Shown here piece by piece: positions 32,778 through 40,887 of a DNA stretch of 64,000 nucleotides. This stretch comes from Pseudomonas sp. R84. GTDB lineage: Bacteria > Pseudomonadota > Gammaproteobacteria > Pseudomonadales > Pseudomonadaceae. Every line of letters begins with the position of its first letter. The stretch's first letter is position 1. The notes beneath the pieces are model-generated. The model was given only the letters and a program-made list of their open reading frames with translations. It was not told the DNA's origin and ran no database searches. Position numbers and translations under genes: made by a program. The DNA is taken from NCBI RefSeq assembly GCF_009834515.1, contig NZ_CP019426.1, positions 62,001-126,000 on the forward strand, given 5' to 3'.

Positions 32778-33665
32778 TTAGAGCACATAAACGAAGATAA
32801 ACAGGCCGATCCACACCACGTCGACGAAGTGCCAATACCAGCTCGCCGCTTCGAAACCGAACTGATGTTCGTTGTCGAAATGGCCCTTCATGATGCGCAT
32901 CAGCATCACAAACAGAATGATCGTGCCGATGGTTACGTGGGCGCCGTGGAACCCGGTGAGCATGAAGAACGTCGCGCCATAAATGCCCGAACCGAGGGTC
33001 AGGCCCAGTTCGTGATAGGCGTGAATGTATTCCTCAGCCTGGAAGCCAAGAAACGCGCAGCCGAGCAGCACAGTTATCGCCAGCCAGATTTTCAGCGCGC
33101 CGCGATGGCCCTTCTTCAAGGCATGGTGGGCGATGGTGATGGTCACGCTGGAGCTGACCAGCAGAATCGTGTTGATCAGCGGTAGGCCCCACGGGCTGAT
33201 GACGTCCTTGGGCGGCGGGAACAGTTTCGGATCCGGCGTGTGCAGCAGCGGCCAGGTGAACTGGAAGTTCGGCCAGAGCATATGGGCGAGGCCTTTCGTT
33301 CCTTCGCCACCGAGCGCCGGCCCGGAGACGTGGCGCACGTAGAACAGCGCGCCGAAGAAGGCGACGAAGAACATCACCTCGGAGAAGATGAACCAACTCA
33401 TGCCCCAGCGAAACGAGCGATCCAGCTGCGCGCTGTAAAGGCCCGCGCGGCTTTCCTTGATCACCGCCCCGAACCAGCCGAACAGCATGTACGCCAGCAA
33501 CAGGCTGCCGACGAAAAAGATGTACGGGCCGTGGGATTCCGGGCGCGTCGCCTTCAGATCGTTGAACCAGACGGCCAGGCCGTAAACGGTGATGGCCATG
33601 CCGAAGGTGGCGATGATCGGCCATTTGCTCTGGGCCGGAACGTAATAATGCTCATGAGTTGCCAT
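32778..33665 (-). CDS. Cytochrome c oxidase subunit III
   Basis: Core membrane subunit of the aa3 oxidase, 295 aa with seven predicted helices. Characteristic segments are WGMSWFIFSEVMFFVAFFGALFY (third helix region with the conserved Glu), TILLVSSSVTITIAHHAL, and GFHGAHVTIGTIILF. The end WYWHFVDVVWIGLFIFVYVL is diagnostic. An inserted hydrophilic loop (about 130-165) is normal for proteobacterial forms. AAGGAGAAC precedes the ATG. Gene names ctaE or coxC are both in use. Confidence 0.96.
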   Translation of the reverse strand: MATHEHYYVPAQSKWPIIATFGMAITVYGLAVWFNDLKATRPESHGPYIFFVGSLLLAYMLFGWFGAVIKESRAGLYSAQLDRSFRWGMSWFIFSEVMFFVAFFGALFYVRHVSGPALGGEGTKGLAHMLWPNFQFTWPLLHTPDPKLFPPPKDVISPWGLPLINTILLVSSSVTITIAHHALKKGHRGALKIWLAITVLLGCAFLGFQAEEYIHAYHELGLTLGSGIYGATFFMLTGFHGAHVTIGTIILFVMLMRIMKGHFDNEHQFGFEAASWYWHFVDVVWIGLFIFVYVL

Positions 33666-33690
33666 TTATTGTTCTCCTTATCGGGCACGC

Positions 33691-34242
33691 TCAACCGCCA
33701 GTGTTTACAGCCACCGGCGGATGTCGGGCGGTGATATCGAACAGCGTGTAGGACAGCGTCAGGTGCTTCACTTCCTTGGGCATGTCGCGGTCAACAATGA
33801 AACGCACCGGCATCTCGATCTGCTGACCGGGCTGCAGCACCTGCTGGGTAAAGCAAAAGCATTCGGTCTTGTGGAAATACGCCGCCGCGTTGCTCGGCGC
33901 GATACTCGGCACGGCTTGCGCACTCATCGGTTTGTCGGTGGGATTGCGCGCGATGAAAATCATCTCGTTGACTGCGCCGGGGTTGGCGGTGAGTTCGTCG
34001 TGCTTGGGGTAGAAGTCCCATGGCATGTCGGCGGTGTTGGTCGACAGGAACTGCACGCGCACCTGGCGCGAAGTGTCGACCACCTGCTCACCCTCGTACT
34101 GCCCACCGGTCTTGCCATTGATGCCGAAGGCCTTGCACATCACGTCGTAGATCGGCACCAGGGCAAAGCCGAAGACAAACATCGCCACCACCACCCCGAG
34201 CAGGCGGGTGACCAGTTTTTTCAGCGAGATCGAGTCAGCCAT
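33691..34242 (-). CDS. ctaG: Cytochrome c oxidase assembly protein CtaG (Cox11)
   Basis: Copper chaperone that forms the CuB site of subunit I, 183 aa. One N-terminal helix (about 11-30) is followed by a periplasmic immunoglobulin-like domain. The copper-binding CFCF pair sits in KTECFCFTQQVLQPGQ, and the earlier VPIYDVMCKAFGINGKTGG is the Cox11 signature near the membrane. It lies between subunits I and III, separated from subunit I by a REPIN. All key cysteines are present. Confidence 0.95.
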   Translation of the reverse strand: MADSISLKKLVTRLLGVVVAMFVFGFALVPIYDVMCKAFGINGKTGGQYEGEQVVDTSRQVRVQFLSTNTADMPWDFYPKHDELTANPGAVNEMIFIARNPTDKPMSAQAVPSIAPSNAAAYFHKTECFCFTQQVLQPGQQIEMPVRFIVDRDMPKEVKHLTLSYTLFDITARHPPVAVNTGG

Positions 34243-34261
34243 GGTTCATGCCTCTCACCAG

Positions 34262-34362
34262 ATCCCTTGTGGAAGCGAGCTTGCTCGCGAAGCAGACAAC
34301 TCGGTGCACCAGATGAACCGCGTCATCGTTCTTCGCGAGCAGGCTCGCTCCCACAGGGAGAT
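34262..34362. repeat. REPIN, GCTCGCTCCCACA family, inside the cox operon
   Basis: GGAAGCGAGCTTGCTCGCGAAG and its inverse CTTCGCGAGCAGGCTCGCTC frame a ~40-bp spacer between coxA and ctaG. This is within a presumed operon, so it could tune expression of ctaG and subunit III against coxBA. Confidence 0.9.
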
Positions 34363-34368
34363 CTGTGT

Positions 34369-35955
34369 TCATTTCACTTCCGGCGGTGTGGTGAAGGTGT
34401 GATAAGGCGCCGGTGACGGCACGCTCCACTCCAGACCTTCCGCACCATCCCAAGGCTTGGCCGGTGCTGGCGGGCCGCCGCGAATGGTCTTGATCACGAT
34501 GAACAAGAAGAAAATCTGCGTCGCGCCAAACATGAACGCGCCAATCGAGGAGACCATGTTGAAGTCGGCGAACTGCAGGTTGTAGTCCGGAATCCGCCGA
34601 GGCATCCCCGCAAGACCGACGAAGTGCATCGGGAAGAAGGTCAGGTTCATGCCGACAAACGACAGCCAGAAATGCAGCTTGCCGAGGGTTTCGTCGTACA
34701 TGTGGCCGGTCCATTTCGGCAGCCAGTAGTAGGTCGAAGCGAAGATGCCGAAGATCGCCCCCGGCACCAGCACGTAGTGGAAGTGCGCGACCACAAAGTA
34801 GGTGTCCTGGTACTGGAAGTCCGCCGGGGCGATCGCCAGCATCAATCCGGAGAAACCGCCGATGGAGAACAGGATCACGAACGCCACGGCGAAAAGCATC
34901 GGCGTCTCGAAGGTCAGCGAGCCTTGCCACATGGTGCTGGCCCAGTTGAACACCTTCACCCCGGTCGGCACCGCGATCAGCAGCGTGGCGTACATGAAGA
35001 ACAGCTCGCCCACCAGCGGAATGCCGACCACGAACATGTGGTGCGCCCAGACAATGAACGACAGGAAGGCGATGCTCGCCGTCGCGTAGACCATCGAGGT
35101 GTAGCCGAACAGCGGCTTGCGCGAGAAGGTCGGAATGATCGAGCTGACGGCGCCGAAGGCTGGCAGGATCATGATGTACACCTCGGGATGCCCGAAGAAC
35201 CAGAACACATGCTGGAACAGCACCGGGTCACCGCCACCGGCAGCACTGAAGAAACTGGTGCCGAAGTGGATGTCCATCAGCATCATCGTCACGCACCCGG
35301 CCAGCACCGGCATCACCGCGATCAGCAGAAACGCGGTGATCAGCCAGGTCCAGACGAACAGCGGCATTTTCATCAGGGTCATGCCGGGAGCGCGCAGGTT
35401 GAGGATGGTCGCGACCACGTTGATCGCGCCCATGATCGAACTGATGCCCATCAAGTGGATGGCGAAGATAAAGAAGGTCACGCTTTCCGGTGCATACGTC
35501 GTCGACAGCGGCGCATAGAACGTCCAGCCGAAGTTCGGCCCGCCACCGGGGGTGAACAGGGTCGACACGAGGATCAGGAACGCCGCCGGCAGCAGCCAGA
35601 AGCTGAAGTTGTTCATCCGCGGCAGGGCCATGTCCGGCGCGCCGATCATCAACGGGATCATCCAGTTGGCGAGGCCGACGAAGGCCGGCATCACCGCACC
35701 GAAGACCATCACCAGACCGTGCATGGTGGTCATCTGGTTGAAGAACGCCGGTTCGACGATCTGCAGCCCTGGTTGGAACAGTTCGGCGCGAATCACCATC
35801 GCGAACGTACCGCCGAGCAGGAACATGCAGAACGCAAACCACAGGTACAGCGTGCCGATGTCCTTGTGGTTGGTGGTCAGCACCCAGCGCATCAGGCCTT
35901 TGGCGGGGCCGTGGGCGTGGTCGGCATGACCGTGCTCATCGATGACAGCGCTCAT
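34369..35955 (-). CDS. coxA: Cytochrome c oxidase subunit I (aa3 type)
   Basis: Catalytic heme-copper subunit, 528 aa with 12 predicted helices. Visible landmarks are TTMHGLVMVFG (His ligand of heme a), FWFFGHPEVYIMILP (CuB His cross-linked to Tyr), WAHHMFVVGIP (two further CuB His) and VAHFHYVLVPG (heme a/a3 ligands). The D-channel segment NWMIPLMIGAPDMALPRMNN is present. It is 82 bp downstream of coxB. The oxidase reduces oxygen with electrons from cytochrome c; in P. aeruginosa the aa3 enzyme is used mainly under starvation. Confidence 0.97.
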   Translation of the reverse strand: MSAVIDEHGHADHAHGPAKGLMRWVLTTNHKDIGTLYLWFAFCMFLLGGTFAMVIRAELFQPGLQIVEPAFFNQMTTMHGLVMVFGAVMPAFVGLANWMIPLMIGAPDMALPRMNNFSFWLLPAAFLILVSTLFTPGGGPNFGWTFYAPLSTTYAPESVTFFIFAIHLMGISSIMGAINVVATILNLRAPGMTLMKMPLFVWTWLITAFLLIAVMPVLAGCVTMMLMDIHFGTSFFSAAGGGDPVLFQHVFWFFGHPEVYIMILPAFGAVSSIIPTFSRKPLFGYTSMVYATASIAFLSFIVWAHHMFVVGIPLVGELFFMYATLLIAVPTGVKVFNWASTMWQGSLTFETPMLFAVAFVILFSIGGFSGLMLAIAPADFQYQDTYFVVAHFHYVLVPGAIFGIFASTYYWLPKWTGHMYDETLGKLHFWLSFVGMNLTFFPMHFVGLAGMPRRIPDYNLQFADFNMVSSIGAFMFGATQIFFLFIVIKTIRGGPPAPAKPWDGAEGLEWSVPSPAPYHTFTTPPEVK

Positions 35956-36037
35956 GGCCGGTCTCCTTTACGTGAGTGAATGAGGCAGGCCGGGGCGCGT
36001 TGCCCCGACCGGTTCACGAGGTACGCGATAGACCGGC

Positions 36038-37165
36038 TCATTTGCTTTCCGCCTGTTTCAGCTCCAGCACTTCTTTTGGCGTGACCATGTCGCCCTTGTT
36101 GTTGCCCCAGGCGTTACGTTCGTAGGTCACGACCGCTGCGATATCGACTTCCGACAGCTGCTTGCCGAACGCCGCCATGGCGGTGCCGGGCTTGCCGTGG
36201 AAGACAATGCTCAAGTGATCCTTGATCGGGCCAGTGGCAATTTTCGAGCCCTTGAGCGCCGGGAACATCGGCGGCAGGCCTTGGCCTTCGGCCTGGTGAC
36301 AGGCAACGCAGGTGGTGTGATAAACCTTGTCGCCACGTTCCTTGAGTTCCTCGAGGGTCCATTCCTTGCTGGTCAGCTCTTTAAGCTGCGCGGCTTCGGC
36401 TTTGCGCTCGGCGAGCCACTTGTCGTAGTCGGCCTTCTCTTTGACCTCGACCACGATCGGCATGAAGCCATGGTCCTTGCCGCACAGTTCGGCGCACTGG
36501 CCACGGTAAATGCCGGGCTTGTCGATGCGCGTCCACGCCTCGTTGACGAATCCCGGGATCGCATCGCGTTTCACCGCGAAGGCCGGCACCCACCACGAGT
36601 GAATAACGTCGGCCGAGGTCACGAGGAAACGCACCTTGGCGCCAGTCGGCAGCACCAGCGGCTTGTCGACCTCGAGCAAGTAATGCTCGCCCTTGGTTTC
36701 CTTGTTGTGGATCTGTTCGGCGGGGGTGACCAGGTTGCTGAAGAACTCGACGTCCTGGCCCAGGTATTTGTAGTGCCACTTCCACTGGTAACCGGTGATC
36801 TGGATATCGATATCCGGCTCACTGGTGTCGTACATCTTGATCAGGGTGGCGGTCGCCGGCACGGCCATCGCCACCAGAATCAGGAACGGTACGACGGTCC
36901 AGAGAATTTCGACGGTGGTGCTTTCGTGGAATTTTGCGGCGACCTGCCCGGTAGAACGGCGGTGCACCATCATCGACCAGAACATGGCGCCGAAGACGAT
37001 GATCCCGATCACCACACAGATCCAGAAAATGGTCATGTGCAGGTCGAATACTGCGTGACTGATTTCAGTCGCTCCAGGCGCCATATTCACAGTCCATGCG
37101 GCGTGCGCCGGACTGAAAATCGACCACAACAGGAGGCCCATCCAGACGTGTGGATGTCGCATCAT
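36038..37165 (-). CDS. coxB: Cytochrome c oxidase subunit II with fused cytochrome c domain
   Basis: Electron-entry subunit, 375 aa. A signal sequence (1-22) is followed by two helices (about 41-65 and 88-108) and a periplasmic CuA domain. CuA ligands are H189, C224, C228, H232 and M235 in the CAELCGKDHGFM cluster. A C-terminal heme domain has CVACH at 286-290, so this is a caa3-like fusion. The start at 37165 (MMRHPHVWMG) lacks a strong ribosome-binding site; the next ATG is one codon on. It is the first gene of the oxidase operon, with an RpoS-like promoter about 140 bp upstream. Confidence 0.96.
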   Translation of the reverse strand: MMRHPHVWMGLLLWSIFSPAHAAWTVNMAPGATEISHAVFDLHMTIFWICVVIGIIVFGAMFWSMMVHRRSTGQVAAKFHESTTVEILWTVVPFLILVAMAVPATATLIKMYDTSEPDIDIQITGYQWKWHYKYLGQDVEFFSNLVTPAEQIHNKETKGEHYLLEVDKPLVLPTGAKVRFLVTSADVIHSWWVPAFAVKRDAIPGFVNEAWTRIDKPGIYRGQCAELCGKDHGFMPIVVEVKEKADYDKWLAERKAEAAQLKELTSKEWTLEELKERGDKVYHTTCVACHQAEGQGLPPMFPALKGSKIATGPIKDHLSIVFHGKPGTAMAAFGKQLSEVDIAAVVTYERNAWGNNKGDMVTPKEVLELKQAESK

Positions 37166-37534
37166 TGCGGGTTCCCCTTATCGTTCTTGTTATCCCGCCG
37201 GCTTTCGCCTGCGGCAAGGGAGCGGCTGCATCAGACTACGAACTTGAATCGCCGGGCCTTGCTGCGGGTGCAGTCGGGCGTCATCAGCTAACTCCATTCA
37301 CTGGCGAGTATAGACAGCGACGGGAAATTGCAATGTGCACACGTAAATCAACTGAAACAGCTGGCACTTGCGTTCAAGGGCACGAATGGAGAAGGATGCA
37401 GACGAGTGGTGGCAAACCGATATAACGCAGGCGCATCAAGGATGAAATAATTATGACAAATGCGTCTTAGCATTTTTCGTAAGCCAGCTAACTTATGTCT
37501 TCCCTATTTCATTGCCTTGTTTCCTGGAGTTTCC
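37166..37534. other. Divergent promoter region of coxB and the 216-aa gene
   Basis: A 369-bp gap with no convincing gene. The left part should be the ~135-nt coxB leader, and an RpoS-type -10 lies at 37307-37316. The right part, AT-richer (37440-37530), must carry the promoter of the rightward gene. Confidence 0.6.
37307..37316 (-). promoter_or_regulatory. RpoS-type extended -10 upstream of coxB
   Basis: The minus strand reads TGTCTATACT, an exact match to TGNCTATACT, the extended -10 favoured by RpoS. The start site would be near 37300, giving a ~135-nt leader before coxB. The aa3 operon is RpoS-dependent in P. aeruginosa, as I recall. Confidence 0.65.
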
Positions 37535-38185
37535 ATGAACACCGCCGCATTGCGCGAGCAGATCCAAAAAGCCCAACAACACGAAAAAGACACCGGCCTG
37601 CTGACCCGTCAGCTGGAAAGCAAGCTGCCTCATTTACACCCGGCGATCCAATTGCCGGAAGCCGACGCCCAGGGCGTGCTGACGCGTTTTGTCGCCGCCT
37701 ACATCGATGAAGTGCCAGACCTGCTGGATGCAGCCAATGAAGTCGCCAGGGAAGCGGGAATCGAATCGCAGATCAAACCGGTGCTGAAAATCGCCGAGCA
37801 GTATTTCCTCCAGCCGCCAGCCATCATGGCCGGGCACGTTGGCCTGGACAGCCTGCTTGATGAAGCCTATCTGGCGCACCGTTTTGTCGAAGAGGTCAAC
37901 GACCTGTACATCAAGCATTTCGGCCAGCCACTGATCCCCCTGGACATGACGGTCGCCAACTTGATTGCTCACCAATTGATCGGTGAGGAATTTGCCAACC
38001 AACTGGACGAAGCGGTGCATCACGCCATTGACGAGATGCTCAACGACGAAAGTTTTGCCCTGGAGTCGGTAGAGGTCTACCGCGAAAAACTCAGCAGCCC
38101 GGACACCGGCGCCGCGTGGAAACGCTGGCCGTGCATGGGCCGCCGACTGGGTGTGGGTCTGGAACTGGACCAGCCTGCTGCCTGA
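37535..38185 (+). CDS. Conserved hypothetical protein (PA0104-like)
   Basis: 216 aa, mostly helical and acidic, no signal peptide or transmembrane helix, so probably cytoplasmic. Not recognised as a named family. The start at 37535 (MNTAALREQIQKAQQHEKD) follows CTGGAGTTTCC. Notable segments are LTRFVAAYIDEVPDLLDAANEVA, EAYLAHRFVEEVNDLYIKHFG and NLIAHQLIGEEFANQLDEAVHHA. The EAYLAHRFVEE and HQLIGEEFANQLDEAVHHAIDEM segments could be metal-ligand-rich helices, but that is speculation. It diverges from coxB in the place I recall for PA0104. A REPIN follows the stop. Confidence 0.8.
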   Translation: MNTAALREQIQKAQQHEKDTGLLTRQLESKLPHLHPAIQLPEADAQGVLTRFVAAYIDEVPDLLDAANEVAREAGIESQIKPVLKIAEQYFLQPPAIMAGHVGLDSLLDEAYLAHRFVEEVNDLYIKHFGQPLIPLDMTVANLIAHQLIGEEFANQLDEAVHHAIDEMLNDESFALESVEVYREKLSSPDTGAAWKRWPCMGRRLGVGLELDQPAA

Positions 38186-38201
38186 GTTACACACAATCGA
38201 A

Positions 38202-38282
38202 TGTAGGAGCTGCCGCAGGCTGCGATCTTTTGATCTTTTACAATCAGAATCAAAAGATCGCAGCCTGCGGCAGCTCCTACAG
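38202..38282. repeat. REP inverted pair, GTAGGAGCTGC family
   Basis: TGTAGGAGCTGCCGCAGGCT and AGCCTGCGGCAGCTCCTACA are near-perfect inverted copies flanking GATC-rich arms, between two convergent genes. Confidence 0.93.
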
Positions 38283-38304
38283 GGGTTGAGTTCAACCAGC
38301 AAAT

Positions 38305-39831
38305 TTAGCCGGCAGCGCCGATCCCGGTAGTCGTTCGAATCCGTCCCTCAAGCCTGCGCTTCAACCCGCGCGACTCAATCAACAGCTTCGAGCCCTTCGC
38401 CGCATTCGCCCGGCCCCACTCTTCCAGCAACTCCAGACACGAATGGTCGATGTAGCTCAGATTATTGAGCGGCACATGCACCGTCGTCCCCTGGGGAATG
38501 CTGCCCAGCACTTGCGTCAGCGCCGGCACCTTGAGGAAGGTCGCCGCACCGACCAGACGCAATTCCATCTCACCCTCCTGCGGCAGATCGATCAGGCTGA
38601 TCTTCAATCGCGAAGCCTTGAACGCCAGTTTCAACATCGTCAGACCGAAACCGATCAACACGCCCGTCAGCAGGTCGGTGAAGATGATCGCCAACGCCGT
38701 CGCGGCATAGGTGAACATCGGCATCCGGCCATAACGACTCAAGCCTCGGAAAGCTTTGAGATCGACCAGTTTGAACCCGGTGTACACCAGCACACCCGCC
38801 AGACTCGCCACCGGAATGCTTTGCAGCACACTCGACAGCAACAGCACGAACGCCAGCAGCCACAGACCATGGAAGATCGTCGAGTAACGCGTGGTTGCGC
38901 CGGCCTGGACGTTGGCCGAACTGCGCACGATCACCCCGGTCATCGGCAGCGCGCCGAGCAGACCGCAGAGCATGTTGCCGACACCTTGCGCCGACAGCTC
39001 ACGGTCGAAGTCCGAACGCACGCCGCTGTGCATGCGATCTACCGCTGCGGCGGACAGCAACGTTTCGGCGCTGGCGATAAACGCCACGGCGAACGCGGCG
39101 ATCAGCAGCGTCGGATCAGCCAGGCTGAGCAAGTCCGCCGGTTTCAGCCAATCGATGGCTTCGGCCAGATTCGCCGGCACCTCGACGCGTTTGACTTGCA
39201 GGGCCAGCAACAGACTTGCCCCGGTCGCCAGACCGACACCGAGCAATGCGCCCGGAACGAAGCGCAACGAATGCGGGCGAAATTTTTCCCACAACCACAT
39301 CACCGCAATCGTTGACAGTCCGAGCAGCCCGGCCTGCCAGCCGAACGACGGCAAGGCCTGCGCCACTGCTGCCGGGAACGCCGTAAGGTTATCCAGGCCC
39401 GAGGGCTTTGGTGACGCATCGAGCATCACATGCACCTGCGACAGCACAATCAACACGCCAATCCCCGCCAGCATGCCGTAGACCACCGCTGGCGCCGTGA
39501 CCCGAAACCAGCAACCGAGCTTCAAGCGCCCGGCGACCAGTTGCAGGAAACCGGCGAGCAGCAGAATCGGCCCGAGCATCTCGATGCCGTGCTGGCGCAC
39601 CAGTTCGAACACCAACACCGCCAGACCCGCCGCCGGCCCGCTGACCTGCAACGGCGAACCCGCCAGCCAACCGACCACCAGACCGCCGATGATCCCAGTG
39701 ATCAAACCCTTGGCCGGTGGCAACCCTGACGCAATCGCGATACCCATGCACAGCGGCAACGCGACCAGAAACACAACCACTGAAGCGAGCAACTCCCGTG
39801 GCAACACCGCTTTCAATTGAGCCGCACGCAT
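38305..39831 (-). CDS. SulP family anion (probable bicarbonate) transporter
   Basis: 508-aa inner-membrane transporter from the ATG at 39831 (MRAAQLKAVLPRELLASVVV), which has GGGAGA six bases upstream; an ATG ten codons earlier has no ribosome-binding site. It has about 10-12 hydrophobic segments. The SulP signature is near VVVFLVALPLCMGIAIASGLPP. A cytoplasmic C-terminal STAS domain (about 410-500) includes VHVPLNNLSYIDHSCLELLEEW. Annotated as sulfate transporter in many genomes, but the carbonic anhydrase gene 91 bp upstream on the same strand argues for bicarbonate. Confidence 0.88.
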   Translation of the reverse strand: MRAAQLKAVLPRELLASVVVFLVALPLCMGIAIASGLPPAKGLITGIIGGLVVGWLAGSPLQVSGPAAGLAVLVFELVRQHGIEMLGPILLLAGFLQLVAGRLKLGCWFRVTAPAVVYGMLAGIGVLIVLSQVHVMLDASPKPSGLDNLTAFPAAVAQALPSFGWQAGLLGLSTIAVMWLWEKFRPHSLRFVPGALLGVGLATGASLLLALQVKRVEVPANLAEAIDWLKPADLLSLADPTLLIAAFAVAFIASAETLLSAAAVDRMHSGVRSDFDRELSAQGVGNMLCGLLGALPMTGVIVRSSANVQAGATTRYSTIFHGLWLLAFVLLLSSVLQSIPVASLAGVLVYTGFKLVDLKAFRGLSRYGRMPMFTYAATALAIIFTDLLTGVLIGFGLTMLKLAFKASRLKISLIDLPQEGEMELRLVGAATFLKVPALTQVLGSIPQGTTVHVPLNNLSYIDHSCLELLEEWGRANAAKGSKLLIESRGLKRRLEGRIRTTTGIGAAG

Positions 39832-39921
39832 AGCGATTCTCCCGAAGTTTTCTTCAGGCATGGCTTCGCCGAACCGCTGAAACAGCGGCCGGCGTCAAAC
39901 CACACAGATTTTTAGGAAGAT

Positions 39922-40650
39922 TTAGAAGCGCGCTTTGGGCGTCGCCACCGGAATCGGATGGCTACCGTCGAGCGGCAGGAAACGTCCCTGATCCGCGTCG
40001 TAAGCTTTGATTTCGCTGGTTTCGATGTCGTAGACCCAGCCATGGATGAACAAATGACCGTTCGCCATGCGCGAGGCTACCGAAGGATGGGTACGCAAGT
40101 GCTGCAGTTGGGCGATGACGTTTTCCTCGGTGAGGATCGGCATGCTTTCTTTTTCGTCGGCGCAGTTACAGTTTTCATGCACCATGGTTTTCGCGACTTC
40201 AGCGTGGCGCAGCCAGGCTTTCACTGTCGGCATTTTTTCCAGGCTGTCCGGATTGAGCACCGCACGCATGGCGCCGCAATCGGAGTGGCCGCAGATGATG
40301 ATGTGCTGCACGCCGAGCGCCAGTACCGCGTATTCGATCGCGGTGGAAACGCCGCCGTTCATCTGCCCGTAAGGCGGCACGACGTTGCCGACGTTACGGG
40401 TCACGAACAGATCGCCGGGCGAGCTGTGGGTAATCAGCTCGGGGACGATGCGCGAGTCGGCGCAGGTGATGAACATCGCCTTGGGCGCTTGGGCCGTGGC
40501 GAGTTTCTTGAAGAGTTCTTCCTGCTGTGGGAAGACCTCATGATGAAAATGCAAAAAGCCGTCTACGATCTGTCGCAGCGCTGCATCGGCGGATTCCGCT
40601 TCAGGGGTTTGCCCCGACGCAGCCAACGGCTGTTTATCCTTGTCACTCAT
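39922..40650 (-). CDS. Beta-class carbonic anhydrase
   Basis: Zinc enzyme interconverting CO2 and bicarbonate, 242 aa. The zinc ligands sit in FITCADSRIVPE (Cys, with the Asp-Arg dyad) and IICGHSDCGAMRA (His and Cys). NVGNVVPPYG marks the substrate pocket. No signal peptide is obvious, so it should be cytoplasmic. The N-terminal ~25 residues are polar and poorly conserved. It lies upstream of the SulP transporter on the same strand, a pair I recall as PA0102-PA0103, suggesting coupled uptake and hydration. Confidence 0.94.
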   Translation of the reverse strand: MSDKDKQPLAASGQTPEAESADAALRQIVDGFLHFHHEVFPQQEELFKKLATAQAPKAMFITCADSRIVPELITHSSPGDLFVTRNVGNVVPPYGQMNGGVSTAIEYAVLALGVQHIIICGHSDCGAMRAVLNPDSLEKMPTVKAWLRHAEVAKTMVHENCNCADEKESMPILTEENVIAQLQHLRTHPSVASRMANGHLFIHGWVYDIETSEIKAYDADQGRFLPLDGSHPIPVATPKARF

Positions 40651-40887
40651 GATTCATCCTCTTTGGCGGATTAGGGGAGTCATTCCCATGTATTCCGGTA
40701 TGAAGCCAGTGGCTGTTTAAACATCCGGGTCATCCCGACCCGTCAGTCACTCGATGAACAAGGTAGCCGCCGAAACTTAACTCAAACTGAATCAAACGCT
40801 CTAGAACGTGTGTTCCAGGTCACAAAAAACGTGACTGGGTGATTTCGGCGGAAGGATTCCAACCCCTCAACCATAGGCCAATTGTCG

